Assembly (NCBI RefSeq): GCF_016107535.1
Contig: NZ_JABASQ010000002.1
Coordinates: 1 to 64,000 of the forward strand
DNA: 64,000 bases
Direction: 5' to 3'
From: Psychrobacter cibarius
Lineage (GTDB): Bacteria > Pseudomonadota > Gammaproteobacteria > Pseudomonadales > Moraxellaceae
Positions 26,906 to 36,432 of this stretch are shown here, in pieces. Position numbers and translations under genes: made by a program. A model generated the notes under the pieces. The model did no database searches and was not told the DNA's origin. It saw nothing but the letters and a program-made list of their open reading frames with translations. The first letter of the stretch is position 1; each line of letters opens with the position of its first letter.

Positions 26906-28096
26906 TTAATCAATCACTTTCATTTGCTTGGCGACTTTGATAAAGGCGGCGATACATTGGTCGAGCTGTTCGCGAGTATGAGCAGCAGAGAGCTGGACAC
27001 GAATGCGAGCCTCGTCTTTGGGTACGACAGGGTAGAAGAAGCCAATCACATAAATGCCTTCTTCAAGCAGTGCGTCTGCCATTTGTTGCGAGACATTGGC
27101 GTCATAGAGCATCACCGCACAGATGGCCGATTCGGTAGGCTTGATATCGAAGCCCGCGTCTTGCATTTGCTTCACAAAGTAGGCGGTATTTTCATGCAAT
27201 TGGTCTTGTAGTGTATTGTCTTGCGATAGCATTTCAAACGCTTTTACCCCAGCGGCAGCCACCATAGGAGGAATAGAGTTTGAAAATAAGTACGGGCGTG
27301 AGCGTTGACGCAGCATCTCAATCATTTCTTTTTTACCCGTGGTAAAGCCGCCAATAGCACCGCCAAATGCCTTGCCTAACGTACCCGTGATCAGCTCAAT
27401 ATCGCCACGTAGATCAAACAATTCAGTCACGCCGCCACCAGTGCGACCGACCACACCTGCTGAATGCGATTCGTCAATCATGACCATGGCATCATATTTT
27501 TGTGCCAACGCATAGATCTCATCCATTGGTGCCACGTTACCGTCCATTGAAAACACACCGTCGGTGACAATCAAACGAAAACGCTGTGCTTGCGCTGCTT
27601 GTAATTGCGTTTCTAAATCTTGCATATCTGCATTGGCGTAGCGATAGCGCACGGCTTTACACAAGCGCACACCATCAATGATTGAGGCATGATTTAGCGA
27701 ATCAGAAATGATGGCATCTTCGCTGGTCAGCAGTGGCTCAAAGGCACCACCATTGGCATCGAAACAGGCGGCATAAAGAATCGTATCTTCGGTATTAAAA
27801 AACTTGGAAATCGCCGCTTCTAATTGCTTATGCAAATTTTGCGTACCACAAATAAAACGCACCGATGACATGCCATAACCTGAGTCTTCAATGGCTTGGA
27901 TAGCCGCCTTTTTAATCTCAGGATGATCAGACAGTCCAAGATAATTATTGGCACAGAAGTTAAGCATCTCACGGCCATCGGCGATCTTGATGAGCGCATC
28001 TTGCGGAGAGGTAATAATGCGCTCGTTTTTATACAGGCCTGCCTCGCGTATATCGCTGATTTCTTGTTGTAGGTGTTTTTGAAAGGTTTGATACAT
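26906..28096 (-). CDS. kbl: Glycine C-acetyltransferase (2-amino-3-ketobutyrate CoA ligase)
   Basis: A 396-residue PLP enzyme of the alpha-oxoamine synthase family, cleaving 2-amino-3-oxobutyrate with CoA to glycine and acetyl-CoA. Hallmarks are MLNFCANNYLGLSDHPEI near the start, MVMIDESHSAGVVGRTGGG and the PLP lysine segment ELITGTLGKAFGGAIGG. Length and order match E. coli Kbl. It is the first gene of the kbl-tdh pair. AAGGA precedes the ATG. The upstream pdxJ makes the precursor of the PLP cofactor this enzyme uses, which may be meaningful or chance. Confidence 0.97.
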   Translation of the reverse strand: MYQTFQKHLQQEISDIREAGLYKNERIITSPQDALIKIADGREMLNFCANNYLGLSDHPEIKKAAIQAIEDSGYGMSSVRFICGTQNLHKQLEAAISKFFNTEDTILYAACFDANGGAFEPLLTSEDAIISDSLNHASIIDGVRLCKAVRYRYANADMQDLETQLQAAQAQRFRLIVTDGVFSMDGNVAPMDEIYALAQKYDAMVMIDESHSAGVVGRTGGGVTELFDLRGDIELITGTLGKAFGGAIGGFTTGKKEMIEMLRQRSRPYLFSNSIPPMVAAAGVKAFEMLSQDNTLQDQLHENTAYFVKQMQDAGFDIKPTESAICAVMLYDANVSQQMADALLEEGIYVIGFFYPVVPKDEARIRVQLSAAHTREQLDQCIAAFIKVAKQMKVID

Positions 28097-28188
28097 AAAT
28101 ATTCCTTTTTTAGTATTATTGGTGTTCGTTTGATAATAGAAATATTGGGACTGGTAATAGAACTAAGCTATTTGCGTATTAATACGGA

Positions 28189-28935
28189 TTAACCACAAAT
28201 TGCTAAATACTGACGCACCACATTATCCATGCCTTGCTCCAGTGATTCAATCGTAAATGCATGACCAATCGACACTTCAGCGATATCACTAAGCGCGAGC
28301 AAGTCAGCCAAATTATCCAAATTTAAATCATGACCCGCATTGACGCGGATGCCGTTTTGATTGGCTAGATTAATACAGTCGCTAAAGCGTTGCTTGACCT
28401 CATCGAAATCAAACTTGTCATCGCTCTTACCATTACTGTAGGCGCGTGCCCATTCTTCGGTATACATCTCTATCGTCTGTACCTCACTCTCGATGACCGC
28501 TTTGATTTGTTCGATATCAGGGTCGATAAATACTGCGCAGCGTGTACCAAAGGCTTGTAGCTCTTTGCTTAACGTTGATAAAAACTCATGGTGAGTGATG
28601 ATATCAAAGCCATGATCAGAGGTCAGCTGATCGTCGCTGTCTGGCACGAGCGTACATTGATGCGGCTTTACCTCACGGATAATCTTTAAGAACTGCTCGT
28701 TTGGATTCCCTTCGATATTGAACTCAATCTCTGGATAGTCCTTTAAGAATGCACTGATATCATAGACATCTTGGTATCTGATATGTCGCTCATCGGGTCT
28801 CGGGTGTACGGTAAAGCCTTTGACACCTAGGTCAATCAGCTTTTTCACAAAGGTCAACAGGTTAGGGTAGTCAGTACCGCGAGAGTTACGGATTAAAGCC
28901 AATTTATTCAAATTTACGCTAAACAATGTGCTCAT
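28189..28935 (-). CDS. pdxJ: Pyridoxine 5'-phosphate synthase, of the Bacteroidetes-like type
   Basis: A 248-residue TIM-barrel enzyme that condenses 1-deoxyxylulose 5-phosphate with 3-amino-2-oxopropyl phosphate to give pyridoxine phosphate. The substrate-binding start SVNLNKLALIRNSRG and TVHPRPDERHIRYQDVYD (about residues 41-58), EFNIEGNP, and the C-terminal VNAGHDLNLDNL and EVSIGHAF are present. Typical gammaproteobacterial PdxJ reads VNIDHIATLRNARG and VHLREDRRHI. The VHPRPDERHIR form is the one I associate with Bacteroidetes and some others, so this may be an acquired or second copy. It is 92 bp upstream of kbl on the same strand, with AAGGA before the ATG. Confidence 0.88.
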   Translation of the reverse strand: MSTLFSVNLNKLALIRNSRGTDYPNLLTFVKKLIDLGVKGFTVHPRPDERHIRYQDVYDISAFLKDYPEIEFNIEGNPNEQFLKIIREVKPHQCTLVPDSDDQLTSDHGFDIITHHEFLSTLSKELQAFGTRCAVFIDPDIEQIKAVIESEVQTIEMYTEEWARAYSNGKSDDKFDFDEVKQRFSDCINLANQNGIRVNAGHDLNLDNLADLLALSDIAEVSIGHAFTIESLEQGMDNVVRQYLAICG

Positions 28936-28979
28936 AAAATTCCTTGTACAGCTTGTTTATTATTGATGATATGAAAGGG

Positions 28980-29855
28980 TTAATAAAAATCGTTGGTATC
29001 AGCATACTTCTTATTCAATGCCTTTAAAATAGCATAAGTCTCTAAATCTACCGTTCCTGTTGGGTTACGGGGTCTAAAGTGCAGTTGAAATGCATAGACG
29101 ACATCACGACTGGTTTTATCCCACTCGTCACTACTGTTAATCTGATAGCCATAATCACGAAACTGCTGCTTCAGCTCAGGTATCGTGGCCGCTGCAAATG
29201 CGTTTGTATCCATAAAAGCAAGCTTATCAGTGTCATCATACCAAGCACCGATGCCATACTCTTTATATAGCTGCTGCCAAGGGAACTTTGCACCGGGGTC
29301 TATTTTGCGCGAGGGTGCCATATCAGAATGACCGATGATATTTTTCGGTGAAATGTCATATCTCGCCGTGATATCTTGCACCAACTCTGCGACTTTTTTA
29401 ATCTGTAACTCGTCAAACGACACATAATGGTCATAAGGATGATAGTCGAGTTTGCCATTTTTTAGTGCATTCTGATATTCAGGCGCAATCCCTGCATTGA
29501 CGATTTCTATGCCGATAGAGGTATCGTTCAAGATGGTTCTACCTGCAAAGCCGCCGTCACCTGCATGCCAAGCGCGCTCGTTTTCTGGTACGAGATTATA
29601 GATTTTATCATCGTCATTATCTAACACTAGATAGTGTGCGCTGACCTTGCCTGTGGTCAGTGTTTTAATGGATCGGTCATTGTCTGACACCGTATAGTGC
29701 AGCACAATGGTTTTGATGCGTTCGCTTTTGCCAGTGGCTTGGTAGGTTTTACTATCCACGATGTAGCTTTCGGTGGTCGCTACTGGAGAGGTCGTGGTCA
29801 CGCAGCCAATCAAGGGCAGTGTTAAGCCAAACGCTAAGAAGATGTTTTTTACCAT
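28980..29855 (-). CDS. amiD: N-acetylmuramoyl-L-alanine amidase, lipoprotein (AmiD-like)
   Basis: About 291 residues starting MVKNIFLAFGLTLPLIGC, a lipoprotein signal with cysteine at position 18. The mature protein is an Amidase_2 (AmpD/PGRP fold) domain. Zinc ligands are the His of IVLHYTVS, the later IIGHSDMAPSRKIDPG (His, Asp) and HAGDGGF nearby. A C-terminal peptidoglycan-binding helical domain follows (ELKQQFRDYGYQIN onwards). It cleaves the MurNAc-L-Ala bond in periplasmic cell-wall recycling or turnover, like E. coli AmiD. A start at 29918 adds 21 residues before the signal peptide and is rejected; GAG precedes 29855. The gap to pdxJ is 44 bp, so they may share a transcript. Confidence 0.88.
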   Translation of the reverse strand: MVKNIFLAFGLTLPLIGCVTTTSPVATTESYIVDSKTYQATGKSERIKTIVLHYTVSDNDRSIKTLTTGKVSAHYLVLDNDDDKIYNLVPENERAWHAGDGGFAGRTILNDTSIGIEIVNAGIAPEYQNALKNGKLDYHPYDHYVSFDELQIKKVAELVQDITARYDISPKNIIGHSDMAPSRKIDPGAKFPWQQLYKEYGIGAWYDDTDKLAFMDTNAFAAATIPELKQQFRDYGYQINSSDEWDKTSRDVVYAFQLHFRPRNPTGTVDLETYAILKALNKKYADTNDFY

Positions 29856-29887
29856 GAAATGCTCTGTATGAAAAAAGGTAAGCTTTG

Positions 29888-29997
29888 ATATAGTCGTTTC
29901 AATATAATTTGGATACAAGGAAGGCGAGCGAAAGTACTACAAATAGTAGACTAAGCGAGCCTGACACCGTATCTGATTTATATAGGATTGACTATAC
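29888..29997. repeat. ~108-bp dispersed repeat, copy A
   Basis: TATAGTC at 29889 and GACTATA at 29990 bound the unit. The centre (GGATACAAGGAAGGCGAGC, then AGTACTAC-AAATAGTAGACT, then GAGCCTGACACC) is shared almost base for base with 47680-47786. The middle forms an imperfect hairpin. It sits between the divergent amidase region and the MOSC gene's 3' end. Confidence 0.7.
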
Positions 29998-30057
29998 TTG
30001 CCTTTATTTTTTTATTGATAGTAGATAGATGAGTTCGAGATATCTTTGAAAGCTTTT

Positions 30058-30852
30058 TTAATCCTTGCGAATCTTCTTCGCCAACACTTTTTTCCAACTC
30101 TCTTCCAAGCACTCAATCGACAGCCACGGCTCAATCACCTCGGCATCGTATTTTTCTTTTGAATTGGCCAGTTGCCACAGCCTCTCTAACGTGGCAAACG
30201 GATAAGGGCGTTCTATCAAGTAAACTGGCAAATCAGCGCTAACCATGCCATCACGTACCACTTTGAAATACCAACCAGCGATACCTTGTTTACTTACCCA
30301 TGCTGCGATATTTGGCACTTTGGTAAACTGTCCGATTTGATCATTGATTTTGTAGCAGGGGCGTCGTGGTTGGACGATACGCAGTTGTAAATTATCAACA
30401 TCATCCGTACTAGTAGCCGTATCACCATACTCTCCTCCATACTGATAAACATCACCAATGCAAACCGTAGACTCAGTCATTTCAGGTAGACCATTGACGG
30501 CTTCGGTCGTGAGGTTTTCGCCCAGCGTACCGACGCGTACCTTTAGACTGAACTCTGTATTGATTCTCTCATAAGTTGCAGGTGCCAGTTGATGCACGGC
30601 TTTGAGTGGGCCGCCATGATGCTTGCGATCGGCTTGCTCATCAGTTATCAGTCCCATAAAATTGACCGCAACAGGTGCGTTAATTGGCGCTTTATCAATG
30701 GCACTCATTTCTTCACGGGTAAATGGCATGGCTTTGCCAGCGCGGACGCAGATTAGATTGGCGATATGTAGCGGCAGTGTTTGGTTAAAGTCGGCTACAT
30801 CTTTTTGGGTAGAGGATGTTAGCGTTGCTACATTTATAGGTTCTAAGCTCAT
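30058..30852 (-). CDS. MOSC-domain protein (YiiM-like)
   Basis: A 264-residue protein with a MOSC domain, a beta-strand sulphur-carrier fold related to the molybdenum-cofactor sulphurase C-terminus. Recognisable are GGPLKAVHQLAP, VGTLGENLTTEAVNGLPE, the IGDVYQYG strand and the LRIVQPRRPCYKIND block, whose cysteine is the conserved sulphur-handling residue. YiiM of E. coli is a related Moco protein that reduces N-hydroxylated compounds. This one has an extra N-terminal part of about 35 residues (TLTSSTQKDVADFNQTLPLH). AGGA precedes the ATG. It is a single gene. Confidence 0.82.
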   Translation of the reverse strand: MSLEPINVATLTSSTQKDVADFNQTLPLHIANLICVRAGKAMPFTREEMSAIDKAPINAPVAVNFMGLITDEQADRKHHGGPLKAVHQLAPATYERINTEFSLKVRVGTLGENLTTEAVNGLPEMTESTVCIGDVYQYGGEYGDTATSTDDVDNLQLRIVQPRRPCYKINDQIGQFTKVPNIAAWVSKQGIAGWYFKVVRDGMVSADLPVYLIERPYPFATLERLWQLANSKEKYDAEVIEPWLSIECLEESWKKVLAKKIRKD

Positions 30853-31013
30853 AAGTTTTCCTAATCTATAGGGATTTATTAGGGGAGAGGCTACTTTGAT
30901 ACTGGTATTAATAATGCGTATTATCTTAGCTTAATCATTCATCTAATGCTAAGCATTCAGCCGCTTAATATTTAGCAGTAGGTGAAAGAGTATTAGAACG
31001 GTAAATTTTAGAC

Positions 31014-31046
31014 AAAAAAAGACCAGAATAGATATCTGGTCTTTTT
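31014..31046. terminator. Bidirectional-looking terminator downstream of rsfS
   Basis: GACCAGA at 31021-31027 pairs with TCTGGTC at 31035-31041. AAAAAAA on the left and TTTTT on the right allow it to act for the minus-strand nadD-rsfS transcript. Confidence 0.82.
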
Positions 31047-31077
31047 GGTTTTCACAGCGTTATAAAAATAAATAAAA

Positions 31078-31491
31078 TTATTTATTTTTATTGCGGCGAC
31101 CAGCGGTTTTCTTTTCACGCGGTACAGCGACCAGCTCAGCCAATTGCTCAGGTGATGACCATAGACCTTCTAAGTCATAGAACTCACGGGCTTGTGGCGT
31201 CATTACATGAACGACGACAGCGCCCAGATCAATCAATGTCCAATCAGAGTCGATACCGCCTTCGCGACCAAGTGGCATAAAGCCCGCTTGCTTCGCTTCA
31301 GCACCGACATTGTCAGCCATCGCGCGTACATGGCGCTTAGAAGTACCGTCAGCGATAACGATGCGTTCGGTTACGTCAGTCAAATCTTCTACATTCATTA
31401 CGGTGATGTTCTTCGCTTTCATATCATCTAGAGCGGTCTCAACAACGGCTAAGCATTCTTTTAAGCGTTCTTCAGTCATGGTGTTGGTCAT
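31078..31491 (-). CDS. rsfS: Ribosomal silencing factor RsfS
   Basis: A 137-residue member of the RsfS/Iojap family, which binds ribosomal protein L14 and blocks subunit joining in starved cells. The core motif is KAKNITVMNVEDLTDVTERI, then VIADGTSKRHVRAMADNV, and SDWTLIDLGAVVVHVMTPQA followed by REFYDLEGLW. The basic tail (KKTAGRRNKNK) is longer than in E. coli (105 residues). It lies 141 bp after nadD on the same strand, the classic nadD-rsfS pair. In-frame ATGs at codons 1 and 5 are both possible starts. Confidence 0.93.
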   Translation of the reverse strand: MTNTMTEERLKECLAVVETALDDMKAKNITVMNVEDLTDVTERIVIADGTSKRHVRAMADNVGAEAKQAGFMPLGREGGIDSDWTLIDLGAVVVHVMTPQAREFYDLEGLWSSPEQLAELVAVPREKKTAGRRNKNK

Positions 31492-31632
31492 AAATTTTGA
31501 TCTCTTGAATCGTCAATATTAAAAATAAAAAGGTAAATCGTCAATTTGCATGCGTTGGCATTGTCGAATGGACTAGATGTCGCCAGTCAGCTGTAGAGAC
31601 TGGATGGGCAAAATGACAAAGATAAGGCGATT

Positions 31633-32547
31633 TTAACGGAATTGAGCAGCAGAATATAGCTGATGGGCGATAATATATTGATAAACAGCAGGATTTAGCC
31701 ATTTAGTTAATGGATTGGGTGCAGTATTGTCTATGATATCATTTATTGGTGCGATAGATGTCATTTGCCTTGCCGCTGCCGATATTATATTCGATCGATT
31801 GTCTGTCGGTTGCAACTGTTGGCGTATCTGTGTACTGGATATCGTGGCGATAGGACGAGAGTCTATATAAATGTGGCCTTGATGGGTGTTTTTCAAGAGA
31901 CGGCTATCGGTCGATGCTTGAGAGGTGGGCTGTAATAAATCAATAGGCGCATCGATGCGTAAAGATTGCAGCTGCGCAGGTAATTGGGTGTGCAAGTTCA
32001 TCGCATCCTGCGCGACTAACGTTTTGTTCGCGCAATGAGTCGTGGTTGCCAACAGGTGATTATTTTTATGATTAATATCAGACAGATCATCACGATTAAA
32101 CACCCAAAGATTGACGTAATCCGTAAGCTCTAAACCATTTTTCCATTTGCTCAAACTCAGCGCGCTATCCATACCGATGATGAATATTAGACTGTCATTT
32201 GGATAACGCTGGCGCAACGTGCGTACACTATCGATGGTATAAACAGGCGGTGTTTGCCACAGCTCAAGCTCATTAATTTGTAGCGGTGTGTTGAGTGTCG
32301 CAAGCTTTAACATCGCCAGACGGTGTTTAGGAGCTGTACTTTTTTCTTTAAAGGGAGAGCGTGCATTGGGCAATAGTGACACGTGCAGCGCGCGCTGTTG
32401 CTGCTTGGCTATCGGTAGCAAACGCTGATAAACAGTCATTGCCATTTGCAGATGACCCTCATGTACGGGATCAAATGAGCCGCCAAGATAAGCACGAATG
32501 GCTGGCGCAGGTGTATTTTTTTGAGGATTTTTGCTGGTATTTGGCAT
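31633..32547 (-). CDS. nadD: Nicotinate-nucleotide adenylyltransferase, long form
   Basis: A 304-residue nucleotidyltransferase that adenylates nicotinate mononucleotide in NAD synthesis. The N-terminal ATP-binding motif is YLGGSFDPVHEGHLQMA, the middle FIIGMDSALSLSKWKNG fits the family, and ISSTQIRQQL is the C-terminal ISSTxIR motif. The usual length is about 215 residues. The excess is a polar insertion of roughly 70-80 residues between the NRDDLSD strand and the ISSTQIR motif. No ribosome binding site is obvious before the ATG at 32547. Confidence 0.92.
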   Translation of the reverse strand: MPNTSKNPQKNTPAPAIRAYLGGSFDPVHEGHLQMAMTVYQRLLPIAKQQQRALHVSLLPNARSPFKEKSTAPKHRLAMLKLATLNTPLQINELELWQTPPVYTIDSVRTLRQRYPNDSLIFIIGMDSALSLSKWKNGLELTDYVNLWVFNRDDLSDINHKNNHLLATTTHCANKTLVAQDAMNLHTQLPAQLQSLRIDAPIDLLQPTSQASTDSRLLKNTHQGHIYIDSRPIATISSTQIRQQLQPTDNRSNIISAAARQMTSIAPINDIIDNTAPNPLTKWLNPAVYQYIIAHQLYSAAQFR

Positions 32548-32762
32548 AAATAAATGCGTAAAAATAGATAAGAGGTACGTTGTCGTTGATGCCTTTTACC
32601 CTTTTATCAGCGGACCTTTTTAGGTTAAATGCTTCGATGGTAGCGCTATTGTAGAGGGCAAGCGGGCATCTGTCATTAAAAGCGCTGAAATACTAGGTAA
32701 AATGAGCGCTTAGCTATCCGTGATGAAAATTTTTTAAAAAGTCAGTTGTAAACGTAGCCAAT

Positions 32763-32794
32763 AAAAAACCGACCATCATGTTGATAGTCGGTTA
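32763..32794 (-). terminator. Intrinsic terminator of ackA-pta
   Basis: On the minus strand AACCGACTATCA pairs with TGATGGTCGGTT (one G-T) around a 3-base loop, followed by TTTT; plus-strand A-run at 32763-32768. Confidence 0.85.
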
Positions 32795-32828
32795 CCTATA
32801 GCGCAATTAGTCCTACATTTTAATGCAA

Positions 32829-34985
32829 TTAAATTGCGTCGCTATGAGCTTGAATAGCGGTAAGGGCGATGGTGTAGATAATATCATCGACCAAGGCTCC
32901 GCGAGACAAGTCGTTTACTGGCTTATTCAAACCTTGCAGCATTGGGCCAACACTCACTACATTGGCGCTACGTTGTACGGCTTTATAAGTGGTATTGCCC
33001 GTATTGAGGTCTGGGAAAATAAAGACATTGGCTTGCCCAGCGACAGGTGAGTCAGGCGCTTTTTGCTTGCCGACGCTCATGACAGAAGCGGCGTCATACT
33101 GTAGCGGCCCATCGACTTTTAGGTGTGGCGCACGCTCGCGGACGATTTGGGTCGCACGAGTGACTTTTTCGACATCTGCGCCAGTTCCTGATGAGCCTGT
33201 AGAATAGCTAATCATCGCGACTTTTGGATCAATACCGAAGGCAGCAGCAGACTGTGCTGATTGAATGGCAATCTCAGCCAGTTCTTCGGCATTTGGATCA
33301 GGATTAATGGCACAGTCACCGTAGACCACCACTTGCTCAGGCAGCAGCATAAAAAATACTGATGATACGAGCGAGTATTGCGGTGCGGTCTTAATCAACT
33401 GAAACGCTGGACGGACAGTATTGGCAGTGGTATGAATCGCGCCAGAAACGAGGCCGTCGACTTCGTCCATCTGTAGCATGGTCGTGCCTAGATATACGGT
33501 GTCTTTTAAGTATTCAGCCGCGACTTCTGCGCTGGTTTTGCCTTTACGGCGTTCGACCACTGCAGCGATATACTTATCCATATCAAGCGTATCGGGGTCA
33601 ATTATTTCAAGACCTTCTGGTAAAACTAAGTCAAGATTTTTAGCCACTTGCTCGACATCGCTACGCTTAGCGAGTAGTACACAGTTGGCGATGCCGCGGC
33701 TTTGACAGATACAAGCGGCTTCAACCGTACGCGGCTCGGAACCCTCTGGTAGCACGATGCGTTTTTTGGCGTTTTGTGCTTTTTTAACCACTTGATGACG
33801 GAATGCAGATGGTGAGAGGCGCGGCTCATGATTTTGACTAAAATAGTCTTTAATCCAGCTAAGATTTAAATGAGCGGCGACATAACGAGCCACTTCTTCA
33901 GCACGTTCGGTATCATCACTTGGAATCTCTGCGCTCATGTGCATGAGGCTTTGTACGGTCTCATAGCTGTCCCTTTCGACACTCATGACAGGGATACCTG
34001 TTTTGAGGGCAGATTGCCATAGCTCAGCGACGGTTGCACTCGGCTCGACGCCGCCGGTTAATACCAATCCTGCCAGCGGGATACCATTGATACAAGCCAG
34101 TCCAGCTGCTAATAGTAAATCATCTCGATCGCCCGGTACGACGATAAGGGTGCCACGTTTAAACACCTCATCGACGCGTGCGACCGAGCGTGCGGTTAGG
34201 CTAATGCGGTTAATACGGCGTGACTTAGCTTCACCGACATTGAGCCATTTGGCATCAAGCTCAGTGGCGATATCCCACGTACGAGGCACGGACAGTGAAT
34301 CACTGAATGGCACTACCCCGATTAAACGGAACGCATCAGTATTAAAATGTGGTGATAGGCGCTGGACTTCTTGCATAAAGCCTTCATCTAAACTCACAAC
34401 TGCTTCGCCAGGGGCAACGATTTGATTTTCTACGGTGCTTTGTGCATTTGGCAAGTCATGTACACGCATCAAAATCGCGCCGAGCGTGCGCTCATGGGCG
34501 ATGCCGCCAAACTCACGAGCGTGAACGTCAAGCTTATCAGCCAGATAGGCCGGTTTACTGGTATCAGCAGTGCTAACAAAGATTATTCTAGCATCTAATG
34601 CATGGGCAATCGCACGGTTGATTTGTGAGGCATAAGAGGTCTCTGTGGTCGGTACTAAGCCTTCACAGATCACCACATCATAATCATCGCCAAGAGTATG
34701 ATAATTGACGACCACTTCTTCCATTAAGTCATCAAGATTACCATCACCAATCATACGCTCGACACGCTGCCGACTGATAGATTTAGGTGGCGTCAGACCA
34801 AAAGCATGCATTGCTAACGCGCTTGAGCTATCTAAACTGTTTTGCTTATCAAGTGTATCATCTTGCAAAAATGGCTTCATAAAGCCCGCTTTGATACCGT
34901 TGTAATCAAGAGCGCGGATCAATCCAAGCGCTGCTGACGTTACGCCGATACCACGGCTGATGGGAACTAGTAAAATGGTTTGCAT
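32829..34985 (-). CDS. pta: Phosphate acetyltransferase
   Basis: A 718-residue long-form Pta interconverting acetyl-CoA and acetyl phosphate. It has an N-terminal P-loop-like BioD/CobQ domain (ILLVPISRGIGVTSAALGL), a central DRTGG domain (about residues 215-330) and the C-terminal catalytic PTA_PTB domain (RIVLPEGSEPRTVEAACICQ, later SYSTGSSGTGADVEKVTRAT and FIFPDLNTGN). The N-terminal parts mediate regulation by NADH and pyruvate in E. coli. The gene lies 214 bp downstream of ackA on the same strand. AGGA precedes the ATG. Confidence 0.97.
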   Translation of the reverse strand: MQTILLVPISRGIGVTSAALGLIRALDYNGIKAGFMKPFLQDDTLDKQNSLDSSSALAMHAFGLTPPKSISRQRVERMIGDGNLDDLMEEVVVNYHTLGDDYDVVICEGLVPTTETSYASQINRAIAHALDARIIFVSTADTSKPAYLADKLDVHAREFGGIAHERTLGAILMRVHDLPNAQSTVENQIVAPGEAVVSLDEGFMQEVQRLSPHFNTDAFRLIGVVPFSDSLSVPRTWDIATELDAKWLNVGEAKSRRINRISLTARSVARVDEVFKRGTLIVVPGDRDDLLLAAGLACINGIPLAGLVLTGGVEPSATVAELWQSALKTGIPVMSVERDSYETVQSLMHMSAEIPSDDTERAEEVARYVAAHLNLSWIKDYFSQNHEPRLSPSAFRHQVVKKAQNAKKRIVLPEGSEPRTVEAACICQSRGIANCVLLAKRSDVEQVAKNLDLVLPEGLEIIDPDTLDMDKYIAAVVERRKGKTSAEVAAEYLKDTVYLGTTMLQMDEVDGLVSGAIHTTANTVRPAFQLIKTAPQYSLVSSVFFMLLPEQVVVYGDCAINPDPNAEELAEIAIQSAQSAAAFGIDPKVAMISYSTGSSGTGADVEKVTRATQIVRERAPHLKVDGPLQYDAASVMSVGKQKAPDSPVAGQANVFIFPDLNTGNTTYKAVQRSANVVSVGPMLQGLNKPVNDLSRGALVDDIIYTIALTAIQAHSDAI

Positions 34986-35199
34986 AAAGTATCCTACGGT
35001 TTATTATATTTTTAAAGCTCACTTCATCCTTGCTGGAATGAGTAAAACGTCGCGCTTCTCATCATAGGCTATGTATAAGAAGCGCTGGGCAAAAAACAAT
35101 CCAAAACGTCTAATGAATAAAAGCTTATAAGGCGACTAGAAGTTTATGAGAAAATTATAAGCAATTTATAATATAAGCAACTTATAAAAAATCTCGAGC

Positions 35200-36432
35200 T
35201 TAGAGTAAGCCCAATGCTTCACGTGTTTCTTGAGCAATACGGCACTCTTCATCAGTTGGCACAACCCACAGCTCGATGCTGCTATCGTCTGCGTGGAAGC
35301 TGCCTTCGCTACCACCAAACAAGCTCGCATTTTTGTCAGCGTCTACTTTTATGCCGAAATGACGCATCACTTCTAGGATACTGGTTCGGGTGGTTACTGA
35401 GTTTTCGCCGATACCACCTGTAAAGACAATGCCTGTGAATTCTGGCAGCGCGCAGCTTAAGCTGGCAAGATATTTACCGACGCGGTAACAGAACATCTCG
35501 ATAGCGAGTTTGGCATCTGCATGACCTTCGTTCGCCGCTTGTTCGACGGTACGTAAATCATTAGACAATCCTGAGACACCCAATAGACCACTTTCATTAT
35601 TGAGCATGGCATCAATCTCTTCCAAGCTCATACCGAGCTGGCGCTTTAGGTGTATGTGTAGACTTGGGTCAACATCACCACTACGCGTACCCATCATGAG
35701 CCCCTCAAGCGGGGTCAGACCCATACTGGTATCGAAACTTTTGCCATCATAAACGGCAGTTGCCGAGCAGCCATTACCCAGATGCGCTGTAAGCCAGCCA
35801 TGTGGGCCTTTAGACTCAGTAATTTCACTGGCACGCTCTGAGACATAGGCATGAGACGTACCATGAAAGCCATAACGGCGGATTTTGTGTTCTTCGTATA
35901 GGGCTTTTGGTAGTGGGTAGCGAAAAGCAACAGGAGGCATGGTTTGGTGAAAGGCTGTATCAAAGACGACGACTTGAGGAATATCAGGATAAATCGCCTG
36001 TACCGCTTCGATACCTAAAGCATGGGCAGGGTTATGTAGGGGTGCGAGTATTTTTAAGCGTTTTACTTCGTCTAGCACATGCTCATCGACACGGACCGCT
36101 GCAGAGTACTCACGGCCACCATGAACCACGCGATGACCAACGGCGATGAAATGATACTGTTCTAATAGCTCAAGGATTTTTTGTAATGCTAACTGATGAC
36201 GACCACCTGAGATAGAGATTTCCAGCTTATCACCATTCAACGTCGTGTGTTTGATACGAGCAGTATCGAGTCCTAAGTTTTCGGCCAAACCAGTGATACG
36301 AATAGAATTGTCTTCGCTAATCAGCGCGTATTTGATAGAAGAGGAACCACAGTTGAGGACTAAGGTGGGATTGATTAGATTCGATGTTTCGGTATTTTTG
36401 TCATCAAAAGTGGTGGTTAGGCTGGCGCTCAT
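35200..36432 (-). CDS. ackA: Acetate kinase
   Basis: A 410-residue ASKHA-fold kinase converting acetyl phosphate and ADP to acetate and ATP. Motifs present are VLNCGSSSIKYALI at the start, GHRVVHGGREYS, FDTAFHQTMPP, RYGFHGTSHAYVSERA (catalytic His), AHLGNGCSATAV and FTGGIGENSVTTR. A polar N-terminal extension of about 20 residues precedes the first strand. Together with Pta it allows overflow and low-affinity acetate uptake, complementing Acs at 10-12 kb. AAGGAC precedes the ATG. This is the promoter-proximal gene of ackA-pta. Confidence 0.97.
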   Translation of the reverse strand: MSASLTTTFDDKNTETSNLINPTLVLNCGSSSIKYALISEDNSIRITGLAENLGLDTARIKHTTLNGDKLEISISGGRHQLALQKILELLEQYHFIAVGHRVVHGGREYSAAVRVDEHVLDEVKRLKILAPLHNPAHALGIEAVQAIYPDIPQVVVFDTAFHQTMPPVAFRYPLPKALYEEHKIRRYGFHGTSHAYVSERASEITESKGPHGWLTAHLGNGCSATAVYDGKSFDTSMGLTPLEGLMMGTRSGDVDPSLHIHLKRQLGMSLEEIDAMLNNESGLLGVSGLSNDLRTVEQAANEGHADAKLAIEMFCYRVGKYLASLSCALPEFTGIVFTGGIGENSVTTRTSILEVMRHFGIKVDADKNASLFGGSEGSFHADDSSIELWVVPTDEECRIAQETREALGLL

